DNA of 64,000 nt from an uncultured Clostridia bacterium (GCA_934129895.1 CAKOWY010000004.1:49997-113996); one strand, 5' to 3'. Positions 7,905 through 16,753 are shown, numbered from the stretch's first letter. Made by a program: numbers and translations. The notes: a model not told the origin generated them from the letters alone.

Positions 7905-8207
7905 TTAAAATTCTGCAATTATTTCACTTTTATCTGTTACTCCAATAAATGTTTTACTTGTATTTCCATTCTTAAATATTATCATTGTTGGAATACTCAT
8001 AACATTATACTTTATTGCTAATTCAGTATTTTGATCTACATCAATCTTAATAAATTTTACTTTTTGATATTCTTTAGCAATTTCATCTATTATTCCAGAC
8101 ATCATTTTACATGGCATACACCAAGTTGCATAAAAGTCTACAAATACAATTTCATTATTACTTATAGTATTTTCAAATTCACCTGAATTTTTTATTTCTT
8201 CTATCAT
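7905..8207 (-). CDS. trxA: Thioredoxin with CMPC active site
   Basis: 100-residue thioredoxin with all fold marks: FVDFYATWC, the active site, the buried DVDQN strand and the cis-proline SIPT. The active site is WCMPCK rather than the canonical WCGPCK; changing the residue between the cysteines shifts redox potential and partner choice. It follows the reductase gene at 8263-9117 by 55 bases, so the two form a reductase-thioredoxin pair. Cytosolic protein disulfide reductant. Confidence 0.93.
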   Translation of the reverse strand: MIEEIKNSGEFENTISNNEIVFVDFYATWCMPCKMMSGIIDEIAKEYQKVKFIKIDVDQNTELAIKYNVMSIPTMIIFKNGNTSKTFIGVTDKSEIIAEF

Positions 8208-8262
8208 TTTTTGTTCCTCCTATAAATTATTTTTATACATTTCTTTTAAATTATAACATATT

Positions 8263-9117
8263 TTATTTCAAAAATTTTATTACATTCAAACCTGCCTTCA
8301 TCCCATCATTTACTGCTTTAGAAATTTGTAATATTCCACCTATACAATCCCCACAAGCAAATATTCCTTTAATGTTTGTTTCCATATTCTCATTAACTTT
8401 TATTTTATTATTTTCTAATACTAATCCAATTTTTTTCGCTATATCTGTACTATCTGCTGTTCCTTGTGCTATAAATATTCCATTTACATTTATATCTGTT
8501 CCATCATCAAATTCAATTTTTTCTACTTTTTCATGTCCAAATATTTCTTTTATAGATTTATTATTTATTTCTACTTTTTCACTCCTTATATCTGGAGCAG
8601 TTTTTCCATTTGTTAATATTGTAATTTTATTTACAGCTGGTAATAAATCATTTGCTTCAGATATTGCATAATCTCCATTTCCAATTACTGCAACATCTTT
8701 GTTTCTATAAAAAAATCCATCACAAATAGCACAATAACTTATTCCTCTACCTTCAAATTGTTTTACTCCATCTATTTGTAAAGTTTTTTTCTTTGTTCCC
8801 ATTGCTATTATAACCGTTTTAGAAATATATTCATTTTGGGCTGTTTTCACTTTAAAACTTTTTTCTATCATTTCTATTTTTATTACTTCTTCATTTTTTA
8901 CATCTATTCCAATATTTTGAGCTTGCCTAATTCCTTGAAAATATAACTCTTTACCTGTTATTCCATTTTCAAATCCATAATAATTTTCAATTTTACTTGC
9001 TTTTTTTAAAGATGTTTTACCATTATGAATAATTAATGTTTTTAGATTTCCTCTTTGAGTATATAATCCTGCTGTTATTCCAGCAGGTCCTGCTCCTATT
9101 ATAATAACATCATACAT
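8263..9117 (-). CDS. Thioredoxin-reductase-like flavoprotein, probably not NADPH-dependent
   Basis: 284 residues with the FAD motif GAGPAG at residues 8-13, the second FAD motif near the C-terminus (GIFACGDC) and a redox CxxC as CAICDG at about 130. It is thus built like low-molecular-weight thioredoxin reductase. However, the pyridine-nucleotide domain lacks the usual marks: GGGDSA is replaced by GNGDYA, and the HRRxxxR motif is absent (the segment reads ILTNGKTAPDIRSEK). These losses are described for the ferredoxin-dependent flavin thioredoxin reductases (FFTR) of clostridia. I therefore infer that reduced ferredoxin is the electron donor. First gene of the operon, with trxA following. Confidence 0.85.
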   Translation of the reverse strand: MYDVIIIGAGPAGITAGLYTQRGNLKTLIIHNGKTSLKKASKIENYYGFENGITGKELYFQGIRQAQNIGIDVKNEEVIKIEMIEKSFKVKTAQNEYISKTVIIAMGTKKKTLQIDGVKQFEGRGISYCAICDGFFYRNKDVAVIGNGDYAISEANDLLPAVNKITILTNGKTAPDIRSEKVEINNKSIKEIFGHEKVEKIEFDDGTDINVNGIFIAQGTADSTDIAKKIGLVLENNKIKVNENMETNIKGIFACGDCIGGILQISKAVNDGMKAGLNVIKFLK

Positions 9118-9138
9118 ACTTTTTTCCTTTCCTTTTGA

Positions 9139-9167
9139 ATTTTATCATATTATATAACTACTTTCAA
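9139..9167 (-). promoter_or_regulatory. Sigma-A promoter of the trxB-like operon
   Basis: Minus strand TTGAAA (9167-9162), 17-base spacer, TAAAAT (9144-9139), 22 bases before the reductase start. Confidence 0.6.
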
Positions 9168-9180
9168 GAATTATACGAAA

Positions 9181-9242
9181 AAAGCCATCGGCAAATTAGC
9201 CGATAGCTTTAAAAGTAAAAAGCAAATGAGACTTTTTACTTT
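9181..9242 (-). terminator. Two stem-loops, the second a U-tailed terminator
   Basis: Directly after the gene ending at 9255 come a hairpin AAAGTAAAAAG / CTTTTTACTTT (9213-9242) and then the GC-rich stem AAAGCTATCGGC / GCCGATGGCTTT (9183-9212, minus-strand sense) followed by T6. The second is a strong intrinsic terminator. Confidence 0.85.
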
Positions 9243-9254
9243 AGTCTGTGAGAC

Positions 9255-9740
9255 TTATTCTTCACCAGTAAATGTGGCCAAAGGCGACCCCATAAAACTG
9301 CTAAAGAATTCTTCATCACCATGTTTCCCATAGGGATCAAAGATCTCTACAGTGCCGTTCTCCTTGATGAAGCTTTCCAACGGAATCTGGTCAAAGCCGA
9401 GTGTTCCGGTCTTCACAGCCTCAACAGGATCTGCGATATACTCCTTTCCCTCCTTGATATAGTAGACACTAACATGCTTGTCTGTCTTCTCATGGGTAAC
9501 AGGATTTTCTTCCGCAGAAATGGAAATGAAACATTCCATTCCTGCATCACGCATCAGCTTAAACAAAGCCATGCCATAATGCAAACAACATCCGCAATGG
9601 TGTTTCCTGATGAACTTAAGCTCAGTGTTAGGCATGTCCTTAGCCTTCACACTTTTTTTAATAAGATCACCAGTATGTTTGTTAGCCTCCTCCAGATCAT
9701 AGTGGTTTCCAGTGACGACTTCATAGAACAGTTTTTCCAT
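9255..9740 (-). CDS. Transglutaminase-like cysteine-protease-fold protein, 161 aa
   Basis: The ATG at 9740 has GGAGG upstream; the frame is open further 5' without a better start. The product has a plausible Cys-His-Asp triad in transglutaminase-like order: Cys in HHCGCCLHYGMALF, His in DKHVSVYYI and Asp in YIADPVEA. This suggests a protein-modifying or peptidase enzyme of the transglutaminase-like superfamily, which is an inference from motifs alone. There is no signal peptide. Codon use differs sharply from neighbours (CTG, AAG, ATC, GAG are frequent) and GC is visibly higher. It is monocistronic, with its own promoter and a strong terminator. Copies of TGAGACTT at 9227 and 9249 and the inverse AAGTCTCA at 9769 flank it. 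Probably acquired. Confidence 0.75.
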   Translation of the reverse strand: MEKLFYEVVTGNHYDLEEANKHTGDLIKKSVKAKDMPNTELKFIRKHHCGCCLHYGMALFKLMRDAGMECFISISAEENPVTHEKTDKHVSVYYIKEGKEYIADPVEAVKTGTLGFDQIPLESFIKENGTVEIFDPYGKHGDEEFFSSFMGSPLATFTGEE

Positions 9741-9811
9741 AGGGAAAAAAACCTCCAATTGATTTGTAAGTCTCAACAAGACTTATATATGTTTGTTCTT
9801 CGTACATATAT

Positions 9812-9840
9812 ATATTAACATAACTCTTATAATAAATCAA
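9812..9840 (-). promoter_or_regulatory. Promoter of the transglutaminase-like gene
   Basis: Minus strand TTGATT (9840-9835), 17-base spacer, TAATAT (9817-9812) with a TG extension. The 5' leader contains the small hairpin AAGTCT-TGTTG-AGACTT at 9768-9784. Confidence 0.5.
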
Positions 9841-9887
9841 ATTAATTATTGTAATATATATTATAAGTTTTGCTTATATTTTTACAA

Positions 9888-9922
9888 AAAAAGAATGGTA
9901 ACAATTTACTATTACCACCCTT
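9888..9922 (-). terminator. Terminator of the DUF308 gene
   Basis: Minus strand stem AAGGGTGGTAA / TTACCATTCTT (with G-U pairs) followed by a T7 tract, seven bases after the stop at 9930. Confidence 0.8.
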
Positions 9923-9929
9923 TCACTTC

Positions 9930-10475
9930 TTAATTTAATTTACTAACATTAACTAAAAATATAATATCTTCAATTGCATCAATAATAGCATAAATTAATA
10001 TACTGATACCAATTGAAACAACAACTAAATTAGATACAAATATTGTATATAATCCACAAATAAACATACAAATAGCTAATATTACACTATATATCCAAAT
10101 ATTAGATCCTATAGTTTTTAATTTAAATGATAAACTAAATCTCATAATACTACTATAAACAATCCATATTCCTATAAAAATTCTAAATATTGAACTTATT
10201 TGTTCGCTATATACAATTGTTGCAATACCTAAAACAATTGCTATAATTCCATAAGCTATATCATAGTTTAAAAAATCATATTTTCCTTTATTTTGATAAT
10301 AACTTATAATTTTATAAACTCCTGCAAGTATAAACATAATTCCTAATATTGCTGATACAAATTTAATTGTACCTTCTGGGTTTGATATTAATACAATTCC
10401 TAATATTGCAAAAACTATTGATGATAATAAAGATGCCCAGCCACTTTTTCTCATGATTTTTTCAAAATATTCCAT
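9930..10475 (-). CDS. DUF308/HdeD-like membrane protein, 181 aa
   Basis: Six predicted transmembrane helices in three hairpins, with repeated glycine-rich segments such as LGIVLISNPEGTIKF and ILGIATIVYSEQISS, which is the DUF308 (HdeD-type) pattern. HdeD in enterobacteria is linked to acid resistance, but for Firmicutes members no role is fixed. I use the ATG at 10475, since the in-frame GTG at 10484 overlaps the AAAGGAGTG ribosome binding site. It follows the histidine kinase in the same direction but has its own promoter, and could be a target of that system. Confidence 0.8.
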   Translation of the reverse strand: MEYFEKIMRKSGWASLLSSIVFAILGIVLISNPEGTIKFVSAILGIMFILAGVYKIISYYQNKGKYDFLNYDIAYGIIAIVLGIATIVYSEQISSIFRIFIGIWIVYSSIMRFSLSFKLKTIGSNIWIYSVILAICMFICGLYTIFVSNLVVVSIGISILIYAIIDAIEDIIFLVNVSKLN

Positions 10476-10496
10476 ATAAATCACTCCTTTATTTTC

Positions 10497-10525
10497 TTTA
10501 TATCATACTGCTTAAATTATTTCAA
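10497..10525 (-). promoter_or_regulatory. Promoter of the DUF308 gene
   Basis: Minus strand TTGAAA (10525-10520), 17-base spacer, TATAAA (10502-10497). Confidence 0.55.
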
Positions 10526-10537
10526 TATTTATTTAAA

Positions 10538-11647
10538 CTATATTATTATTTTATTATTTTCTTTTTCAATGGGAAGTTTTATAGTAAATGTTGTCCCCGA
10601 ATTTTCTTTGCTTTCTACTTCAATTTTTCCACCAGATAAATCTATAATACTTTTTACAATAGATAAACCTAAACCACTTCCTTCTTGTGAATGTGATTTA
10701 TCTATTTGATAAAATCTTGTAAATATTCTTTCTTGCTCTTCTTTACTCATTCCTATTCCATTGTCTTTAATTTTTACTACAATTTCATCATTTTCCTCTT
10801 TGACATCTATTGTAATTTTTCCATTTTGTTTTGAAAACTTAATTGCATTATCTATTAAATTCATCCAAACTTGAAATGTAAGTTCTTCATCTCCATCATA
10901 ATATACATCTTTAGCAGATATATTAAATGTTAAACTTTTTTCATTCCATTTATTTTCAAGTACTGCAATAGCTTTTCTTAACTGTTCTGTTATATTTATA
11001 TGATCTTTCTTTACTATTTTCCCTTGATTTTGAATTTTTGAAAGTCTTAATATATTTGTTGATAAATTAAGTAATCTATTTGATTCCTCAATTATTATTT
11101 CTGCATATTCTTTTCTTTCCGCTTCTGGTAAATTTTCATCTTCTAATAATTTTGCAAATCCTTGTATTGAACTTATTGGTGTTTTTATTTCATGTGATAC
11201 ATTATTTATAAAATCTTTTTGAATTACTTCTACTTTTCCTAATTCTTTTACCATCTGATTAAAGTTTTTCGTTAATTCTCCAATCTCGTCTTCTCTTTGT
11301 GTTTCAAGTTTTACATTAAAATCTCCAGAAGCAACTTTTTTCGTTGCTTCTGTCATTTTTTCAATTGGTTGTAATATTTTTTTACCTGTTATTCTCATTA
11401 CAATTGTGCTAATTAATATTGTATTAATTATTAATAAAACCACACTTCTTCTTGTTATTCCTAATATTTCTTTTATTTGGTCTTTATTTTCAAAATTAAC
11501 TTGTATTAAACTTTCTAATGTATCTTTATTTACAAATATATAAAAACCAGCTAATGAAATTACCATTACTATTATTATACATATTATTAAATCTATTACT
11601 AAATTTCTTTGCAATGATTTTCTTTTCCCAAAAATTCTTTCAAACAT
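10538..11647 (-). CDS. Sensor histidine kinase with HAMP domain
   Basis: 369 residues. Two transmembrane helices (about 16-38 and 68-85) enclose a very short outside loop of about 30 residues. HAMP follows at 86-140, then the HisKA dimerisation domain with phospho-acceptor His152 in VSHEIKTPISS, and HATPase_c with N box DNAIKFS, G1 box DNGIGM and G2 box GSGLGLSIVKS. The tiny extracytoplasmic loop suggests sensing within or near the membrane, as in envelope-stress kinases. It lies two bases after its response regulator. The stimulus is unknown. Confidence 0.93.
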   Translation of the reverse strand: MFERIFGKRKSLQRNLVIDLIICIIIVMVISLAGFYIFVNKDTLESLIQVNFENKDQIKEILGITRRSVVLLIINTILISTIVMRITGKKILQPIEKMTEATKKVASGDFNVKLETQREDEIGELTKNFNQMVKELGKVEVIQKDFINNVSHEIKTPISSIQGFAKLLEDENLPEAERKEYAEIIIEESNRLLNLSTNILRLSKIQNQGKIVKKDHINITEQLRKAIAVLENKWNEKSLTFNISAKDVYYDGDEELTFQVWMNLIDNAIKFSKQNGKITIDVKEENDEIVVKIKDNGIGMSKEEQERIFTRFYQIDKSHSQEGSGLGLSIVKSIIDLSGGKIEVESKENSGTTFTIKLPIEKENNKIII

Positions 11648-11649
11648 TT

Positions 11650-12330
11650 TTAACCCTTCTCATGTATTATAGCTTTATATCCTATTCCTCTAATTGTTAC
11701 AATTTCAAACTCATCTACATCTTTCATTTTTTCTCTTATTCTTTTAATGTGTACATCTACTGTTCTGTAGTCTGAATCACTCTCTAGCCCCCAGACCTCT
11801 TCTATCAGTTCTTGTCTTGTGAATATCGTGTTTGGCGTGCTTAACAGTTTATATAATAGATAAAATTCTTTTTGTGCTAAATTATAGGTTTTATCTTTTT
11901 TTATAACACTTAATTGATTATAATTTAACAATAAATCACCTATTTGTATCTTTTTCTCACTTGCACTTTTACTTCTTCTTAATAATACTTGCACTCTTAA
12001 AAGCATTTCTTCTATATTAATAGGTTTTACCATATAATCATCTGCTCCAAGTAAAAATCCTTCTTTTTTATCTTCAATTTCACTTTTGGCTGTAATTATT
12101 AATATTGGAACATCATATTTTGCTTCTCTTAATGATTTTATCAATTCATATCCATCCATTTTGGGCATCATTATATCACTTACAATTAAATCAATATAAC
12201 TTTGATCTAACACATTTAATGCTTCTTCTCCATTTGTTGCTTCATAAGTGTTATATTTATTTCTTTGTAAATATGTTGTTATTAATTTTCTTAAATTTTT
12301 ATCATCTTCTACTACCAATATATTAAACAT
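11650..12330 (-). CDS. OmpR/PhoB-family response regulator
   Basis: 226 residues: receiver domain with acidic pair EDD at 8-10, phospho-acceptor Asp52 in SDIMMPKMDG and the conserved Lys in the VKPI segment near 102; then a winged-helix DNA-binding domain (RTVDVHIKRIREKM recognition helix region, ending IRGIGYK). Partner kinase follows immediately. PhoB-type regulators bind direct repeats spaced about 11 bp; such a repeat occurs at 16770-16790 before the MMPL gene, two genes upstream, so that operon is a candidate target. Confidence 0.93.
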   Translation of the reverse strand: MFNILVVEDDKNLRKLITTYLQRNKYNTYEATNGEEALNVLDQSYIDLIVSDIMMPKMDGYELIKSLREAKYDVPILIITAKSEIEDKKEGFLLGADDYMVKPINIEEMLLRVQVLLRRSKSASEKKIQIGDLLLNYNQLSVIKKDKTYNLAQKEFYLLYKLLSTPNTIFTRQELIEEVWGLESDSDYRTVDVHIKRIREKMKDVDEFEIVTIRGIGYKAIIHEKG

Positions 12331-12345
12331 GTTATCACCCCTTTA

Positions 12346-12374
12346 ATTATATAATATCTAAAAATATAATTCAA
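12346..12374 (-). promoter_or_regulatory. Promoter of the two-component operon
   Basis: Minus strand TTGAAT (12374-12369), 17-base spacer, TATAAT (12351-12346), 15 bases before the regulator start. Its upstream edge abuts the palindromic element at 12380. Confidence 0.6.
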
Positions 12375-12379
12375 CAAAT

Positions 12380-12553
12380 ATCTTAAAATATAAGTTTTAA
12401 ATGTAATGACGAGTGCGCATGAAGAAATTTTAGAAATTCTATGAAATTTTATGGAAAGAGTTCACTTTAGTGGAAGGGTGCCATAAAATAAGTTAGAATT
12501 TCTTAAATTTCGTAATAAACTGAGGAGTGAAATGCAAAACTTATATTTAAGAT
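12380..12553. repeat. 174-nt nested palindromic element, unclassified
   Basis: Outer arms: 12380-12398 and 12536-12553 are inverse complements apart from one extra A (ATCTTAAAATATAAG... / ...CTTATATTTAAGAT). Inner arms: 12424-12454 and 12481-12511 pair over about 30 bases with few mismatches (GAAATTTTAGAAATTCTATG... / ...TAGAATTTCTTAAATTTC). The apical 26 bases contain CAC-TTTA-GTG. Unpaired, relatively GC-rich segments (GACGAGTGCGCATG; CTGAGGAGTG) lie between the arms. Either a miniature inverted-repeat element or a structured RNA; no ORF. Confidence 0.75.
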
Positions 12554-12565
12554 TATTAATTTGAT

Positions 12566-14539
12566 TTAGTTTTGTTTATTATTATCTTCAACTATATATT
12601 CTTGTTTTGATGTTGCTTCTTGTTTTTTAACTGCATCTATAATCATAACAAATTTTGAATTTGATTCAACACCATCTTCAACCATTGTAAAACTATTATA
12701 AGATTTTGCTAAATCTGTTAATTTTTCAACTCTAGTTGTTAAATCTTTCAAATCTCCATTAACAAAATTGCATATTTTTTGGATTCCTTCTTTATTGAAT
12801 GTTGTTATTCCATCAGCTAAAGTTGTTGCACCATCATTTATTGTTTGTGCTCCTTCTGTTAATTGTGTATTTGCCTGTAATAATTGTGCTGAACTATTAT
12901 CTAATGTGTTTAATCCATCTTTCATTTGGTTAGAACCATCTTTTAATGTATTTGTTGCTTGTGCTAATTTTGTTGTTCCTTGATATATTGTATTAGCTCC
13001 TTGACTTAATTCACCTGTTTTTTCTGCAAGTAATGCTGTTCCACCTTTTATTTGTGTAACTCCACTTGTTAATGAATCTGTTCCAGCACTTAATTTTGTT
13101 AATCCTGTTTTTACTTGTGTCAATCCTGCTTTTAATTCATTTATTGCAGATAAATCTGTTGCTTTTAATGTTGCAATTGTTTGTTCTTGTGCTTGTGTAT
13201 TTACTGTTAATAACTGAATCATTGATTGATTTGATTCTATTTGTGTTTTTAATTGTGTTTTTGTTACTTCATCTTCTACAACTTCATATTGTTGTTTTAA
13301 TGTAGTTGTAACAGCTGTTAATTTTTTTATTGTTGTATTATTTGTTTCTACAATTTTTTCTAATCCTGCAATTTTTTCTGTATTATCAGATACATCTATT
13401 CCATTTAATTTTGTTAATATTGTATCAATTCCAGCAACAAGTTCCGTTTCACCAGATTTTAAGCTTTGTGTTCCAGCAAGTACTTCTCCTAATTTTTCAT
13501 TTATTGTATTTAAATTTGTTTCAATTTGAGAAACACCATCAGCAACTTGTTTTGAACCATTATTTAATGTTCCTGTACTATTATTTAATGTTTTTATTCC
13601 ATCATTAATTTTTGTATAATTTGAATTAGCACTTGCCATTCCACTTTGAATCATTCCCATTGCATTTTCAAATTCTTGCATTTTTTCTGTATAAGTATCT
13701 GTTCCTTCTTTTAATGTATTTGCACCATCTTGAATTTGATTCATTGAACTTTGTATTGTTGCAACTTGTGAATATAATTCATCTAATCCATCAAATGCAT
13801 CTATATCTTCATCTTCTAATAATTTTGGTGTAACATAATTCATAATGCTTCCCATTTCAAAATCTGTTGCATCCATTGTAATTTCTATTGAGCTTGGTAT
13901 ATCTAATTTATCTTTAGATATATTTAAACTTTCTTGTAATCCTGGTAAAGCAACACCTAAAACTATAGTTTTTGTTCCATCATCGATCACCTTTCCATTT
14001 GAAACTTCAATGTTTCTATTGTTTTTATTATTTATCATTGTTCCAGCAACAACAACAAATGGTGTATATAATTTCTGTGTCTTTCCATTAATATTTACTA
14101 AATTTTCTGACTTATTTTCATAAGTTATTGTAACTTTTACTTTTCCACTTTTTCCTGCAATATCTTTAGCAGAAATTTCTTCACCATCTAATTCATATTT
14201 TACTGAACATGAAATTGGTAATTCACTTTCACTTTCTCCTTGATAATAAATATCATGTTTTTGTGCATCCCAAATTAATGAATTTCCATTTTGACTAAAT
14301 TTTTCATCTCCATTAGTATTTTTTATATTTGTTAAATTTGTCATATCATTAAGTGTATCTTCACTATCTGTATTTATTAAATGTGTACTAACTATTGTTT
14401 TATAATTATTTCCTTCAGAATTTAATTTTGAATAAACTGTTTCATCTTTTGAATATGCAAATACTGGTGCTGTATATAAACTCATTGTTACTAATAACAT
14501 TCCAGCTGCTACTTTTTTACATAAATCATTCTTATTCAT
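12566..14539 (-). CDS. Secreted protein with xxxLxxG heptad repeats, MMPL partner
   Basis: 657 residues with an N-terminal signal peptide (hydrophobic core LLVTMSLYTAPVFAY, cleavage near residue 29). Residues 30-240 form a beta-rich domain; from about 250 to 610 the protein is a long array of Gly/Leu heptads such as LKEGTDTY, LNNGSKQVADGVSQI and LAQATNTLKDGSNQMKDGL. This is the xxxLxxG pattern known from YhgE/Pip-type proteins and from periplasmic partners of MMPL transporters. No C-terminal membrane anchor is seen, so it is probably released or held by its partner. It starts 58 bases after the MMPL gene and is co-transcribed. Probable role: extracytoplasmic adapter for lipid or polymer export, by inference. 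Confidence 0.82.
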   Translation of the reverse strand: MNKNDLCKKVAAGMLLVTMSLYTAPVFAYSKDETVYSKLNSEGNNYKTIVSTHLINTDSEDTLNDMTNLTNIKNTNGDEKFSQNGNSLIWDAQKHDIYYQGESESELPISCSVKYELDGEEISAKDIAGKSGKVKVTITYENKSENLVNINGKTQKLYTPFVVVAGTMINNKNNRNIEVSNGKVIDDGTKTIVLGVALPGLQESLNISKDKLDIPSSIEITMDATDFEMGSIMNYVTPKLLEDEDIDAFDGLDELYSQVATIQSSMNQIQDGANTLKEGTDTYTEKMQEFENAMGMIQSGMASANSNYTKINDGIKTLNNSTGTLNNGSKQVADGVSQIETNLNTINEKLGEVLAGTQSLKSGETELVAGIDTILTKLNGIDVSDNTEKIAGLEKIVETNNTTIKKLTAVTTTLKQQYEVVEDEVTKTQLKTQIESNQSMIQLLTVNTQAQEQTIATLKATDLSAINELKAGLTQVKTGLTKLSAGTDSLTSGVTQIKGGTALLAEKTGELSQGANTIYQGTTKLAQATNTLKDGSNQMKDGLNTLDNSSAQLLQANTQLTEGAQTINDGATTLADGITTFNKEGIQKICNFVNGDLKDLTTRVEKLTDLAKSYNSFTMVEDGVESNSKFVMIIDAVKKQEATSKQEYIVEDNNKQN

Positions 14540-14597
14540 TTCTATAACTTCCTTTCTTTATTTATCAGATTAGGTAGAAAATAATTCTACCTTCTGA

Positions 14598-16667
14598 TTA
14601 ATTTTTAACTTCTTTCATTCCTATTGTTGTTTTACAAACAAGTTTGTCAAATATCATTAAGAATGCTGGTAATACTGTAATAACTACTATAACACTTATA
14701 ATAGCTCCTCTTGACATCAATGTACATAAGCTTCCTATCATTTCTATTTTTGAATATGCTCCAACTCCAAATGTTGCTCCAAAGAAACATAATCCACTAA
14801 CTATAATTGAATTTATTGATGTTCCTAAAGCTTCTGATATAGCTTGTTTTTTGTCTTTACCATCTTTTCTATTTTGAATATATTTTGTTGTTATTAAAAT
14901 TGCATAATCTATTGTTGCACCTAATTGAATTGTTCCAATTACTATTGATGCTATAAATGGTATTGTTGTATTTGTATAATATGGAATACCCATATTTATA
15001 AATATTGCAAATTCTATTGCTATAACTAATAAAACTGGTAATGATATTGATTTTAATACAAACATCATTATTACAAATATAATTCCTATTGATACTGTGT
15101 TTACACTATTAAAATCATGATCACTTATTTCTACTAAGTCTTTCATTAATGGCCCTTCACCAACTACTTTAGCATCTGAATCATATTGTTTTACTATTTC
15201 ATTTATTTTAGCTATTTGATTATTTAATTCATCTGTTGCTATTTCATATTCTGAATTTATTAATATCATTTGATATTTGTCACTTTGGAAGATACTAAAT
15301 AAATCTTCTGGTAACATTTCTTCTGGAATACCTAATTCAGATAATTTTGAATAACTTAATGCAAAGTCTACTCCATCTAATTCTTCTATTTTATCTAACA
15401 TTTCATTAATTTCATCATTTGGTGTATCTTTATTTATTAAAATCATTTCTTGTGATACTAATCCAAATTTATCTTTTAATGTGTTATTTGCTGAAATACT
15501 ATCTAGTGTTTCAGGTAATGAACTATCTAGTTTATAATATACTTTTGTATTGCTATATCCATATAATGCTATTGGTAATGCAATTATAAATATTATAATT
15601 ATTGCTTTATAATGTTTTATATTAAATTCACTTATTGTTGTGAATTTTGGTAATAATTCTTTATGTTTTGTTTTTTGAATTGCTTTATCAAACATAAGTA
15701 TTAAACTTGGTAATATTGTTACAACACTTATTACCCCAAATAATACACCTTTTGCCATAACAATTCCTATGTCTTTTCCTAATGTTAAATTCATACTACA
15801 TAATGCTAAGAATCCAGCAATTGTTGTCAATGAACTTCCTAATACTGATGTAAATGTCTTTGATATTGCAATACTCATTGCTTGATCTCTATCTGTTGTA
15901 TTTTTTAGTTCTGCTTGATAACTATGATATAAGAATATTGCAAAATCCATTGTTACACCTAGTTGTAATACTGCACTTATTGCCTTTGTTATATATGATA
16001 TCTCTCCTAAAAAGATATTTGTTCCCATATTGTATAATATTGCAATTCCTATATTTGCTAACAATAATATTGGTGCAACATAAGAATCTAATGCTATTTC
16101 TAGTACGATTAAACATAATACAACTGCTATTACTACATATATTGCAACTTCTGAATTTGATAAGTCTCTTGTATCTAGTAATGTTGCTGTCATACCACTT
16201 ATTTTACAATGTTTGTCTGTTATATCTCTTAAATGTTGTACTGTATTCATTGTTGTGTCTGATGATATTGCTTCTTTAAATGTTACTAACATTACTGTTG
16301 TATTGTCTTTATATAACTCATCTTTTACTTCATCTGGTAACATTTCTACTGGAATACTTGTTCCAAGTACATCTGCTCCAGATATTACTTTTGCTACATT
16401 ATCTACTTGTTTTATTTCATCTTCTAATTTTAATATGTCTTTTGTTTCCATATCTTCTAATAAGATTATTGAAAATGCTCCCATATTAAAATCTTCTGAT
16501 AATATATTTTCTCCTTGGATTGTCTCTATGTCATCTGGTAAGTAAACTAATATGTCATAATTAATTCTTGTAGCTTTCATTCCAATTATTGATGGAATTA
16601 ATAAAATTAACATGATTATTAGTATTATTCTTTTGTGTTTGCATACAAATTCACCGAATTTTTGCAT
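14598..16667 (-). CDS. MMPL/RND-family transporter
   Basis: 689 residues with 12 predicted transmembrane helices: TM1 near the N-terminus, a large outside loop (about 35-165), five helices, a cytosolic linker, TM7, a second outside loop (about 375-510) and five more helices. Conserved MMPL marks include the acidic/Tyr region of TM4 (GVTMDFAIFLYHSY) and its repeat in TM10 (GATIDYAILITTKY), where the Asp residues carry the proton relay. MMPL proteins export lipids, glycolipids or siderophores by proton antiport. The operon partner is a secreted xxxLxxG protein, the usual pairing in Firmicutes. The start lies at ATG 16667. Confidence 0.92.
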   Translation of the reverse strand: MQKFGEFVCKHKRIILIIMLILLIPSIIGMKATRINYDILVYLPDDIETIQGENILSEDFNMGAFSIILLEDMETKDILKLEDEIKQVDNVAKVISGADVLGTSIPVEMLPDEVKDELYKDNTTVMLVTFKEAISSDTTMNTVQHLRDITDKHCKISGMTATLLDTRDLSNSEVAIYVVIAVVLCLIVLEIALDSYVAPILLLANIGIAILYNMGTNIFLGEISYITKAISAVLQLGVTMDFAIFLYHSYQAELKNTTDRDQAMSIAISKTFTSVLGSSLTTIAGFLALCSMNLTLGKDIGIVMAKGVLFGVISVVTILPSLILMFDKAIQKTKHKELLPKFTTISEFNIKHYKAIIIIFIIALPIALYGYSNTKVYYKLDSSLPETLDSISANNTLKDKFGLVSQEMILINKDTPNDEINEMLDKIEELDGVDFALSYSKLSELGIPEEMLPEDLFSIFQSDKYQMILINSEYEIATDELNNQIAKINEIVKQYDSDAKVVGEGPLMKDLVEISDHDFNSVNTVSIGIIFVIMMFVLKSISLPVLLVIAIEFAIFINMGIPYYTNTTIPFIASIVIGTIQLGATIDYAILITTKYIQNRKDGKDKKQAISEALGTSINSIIVSGLCFFGATFGVGAYSKIEMIGSLCTLMSRGAIISVIVVITVLPAFLMIFDKLVCKTTIGMKEVKN

Positions 16668-16753
16668 TTGCTTTTGCTCCTTTCAAATTTATAATTTATT
16701 TTAAACATGGTAATACAACGGATTTTCCATCTTTTTCCGTTTCAACATGATGT

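Noticed and set aside
8263..9117. Annotation as ordinary NADPH thioredoxin reductase (trxB)
   Set aside because: The NADPH signatures are missing, so I describe it as thioredoxin-reductase-like only.
9321..9818. 165-codon plus-strand ORF opposite the transglutaminase-like gene
   Set aside because: The minus-strand gene has a proper ribosome binding site, promoter, terminator and a catalytic triad; the opposite frame has none.
12380..12553. Interpretation as a known riboswitch
   Set aside because: I found no recognisable aptamer core, and the strongest feature is simple long complementarity.
15854..16279. 141-codon leucine-rich ORF on the plus strand
   Set aside because: It is the antisense shadow of the MMPL gene; poly-leucine composition is typical of reverse reading of AT-rich membrane genes, and there is no ribosome binding site.
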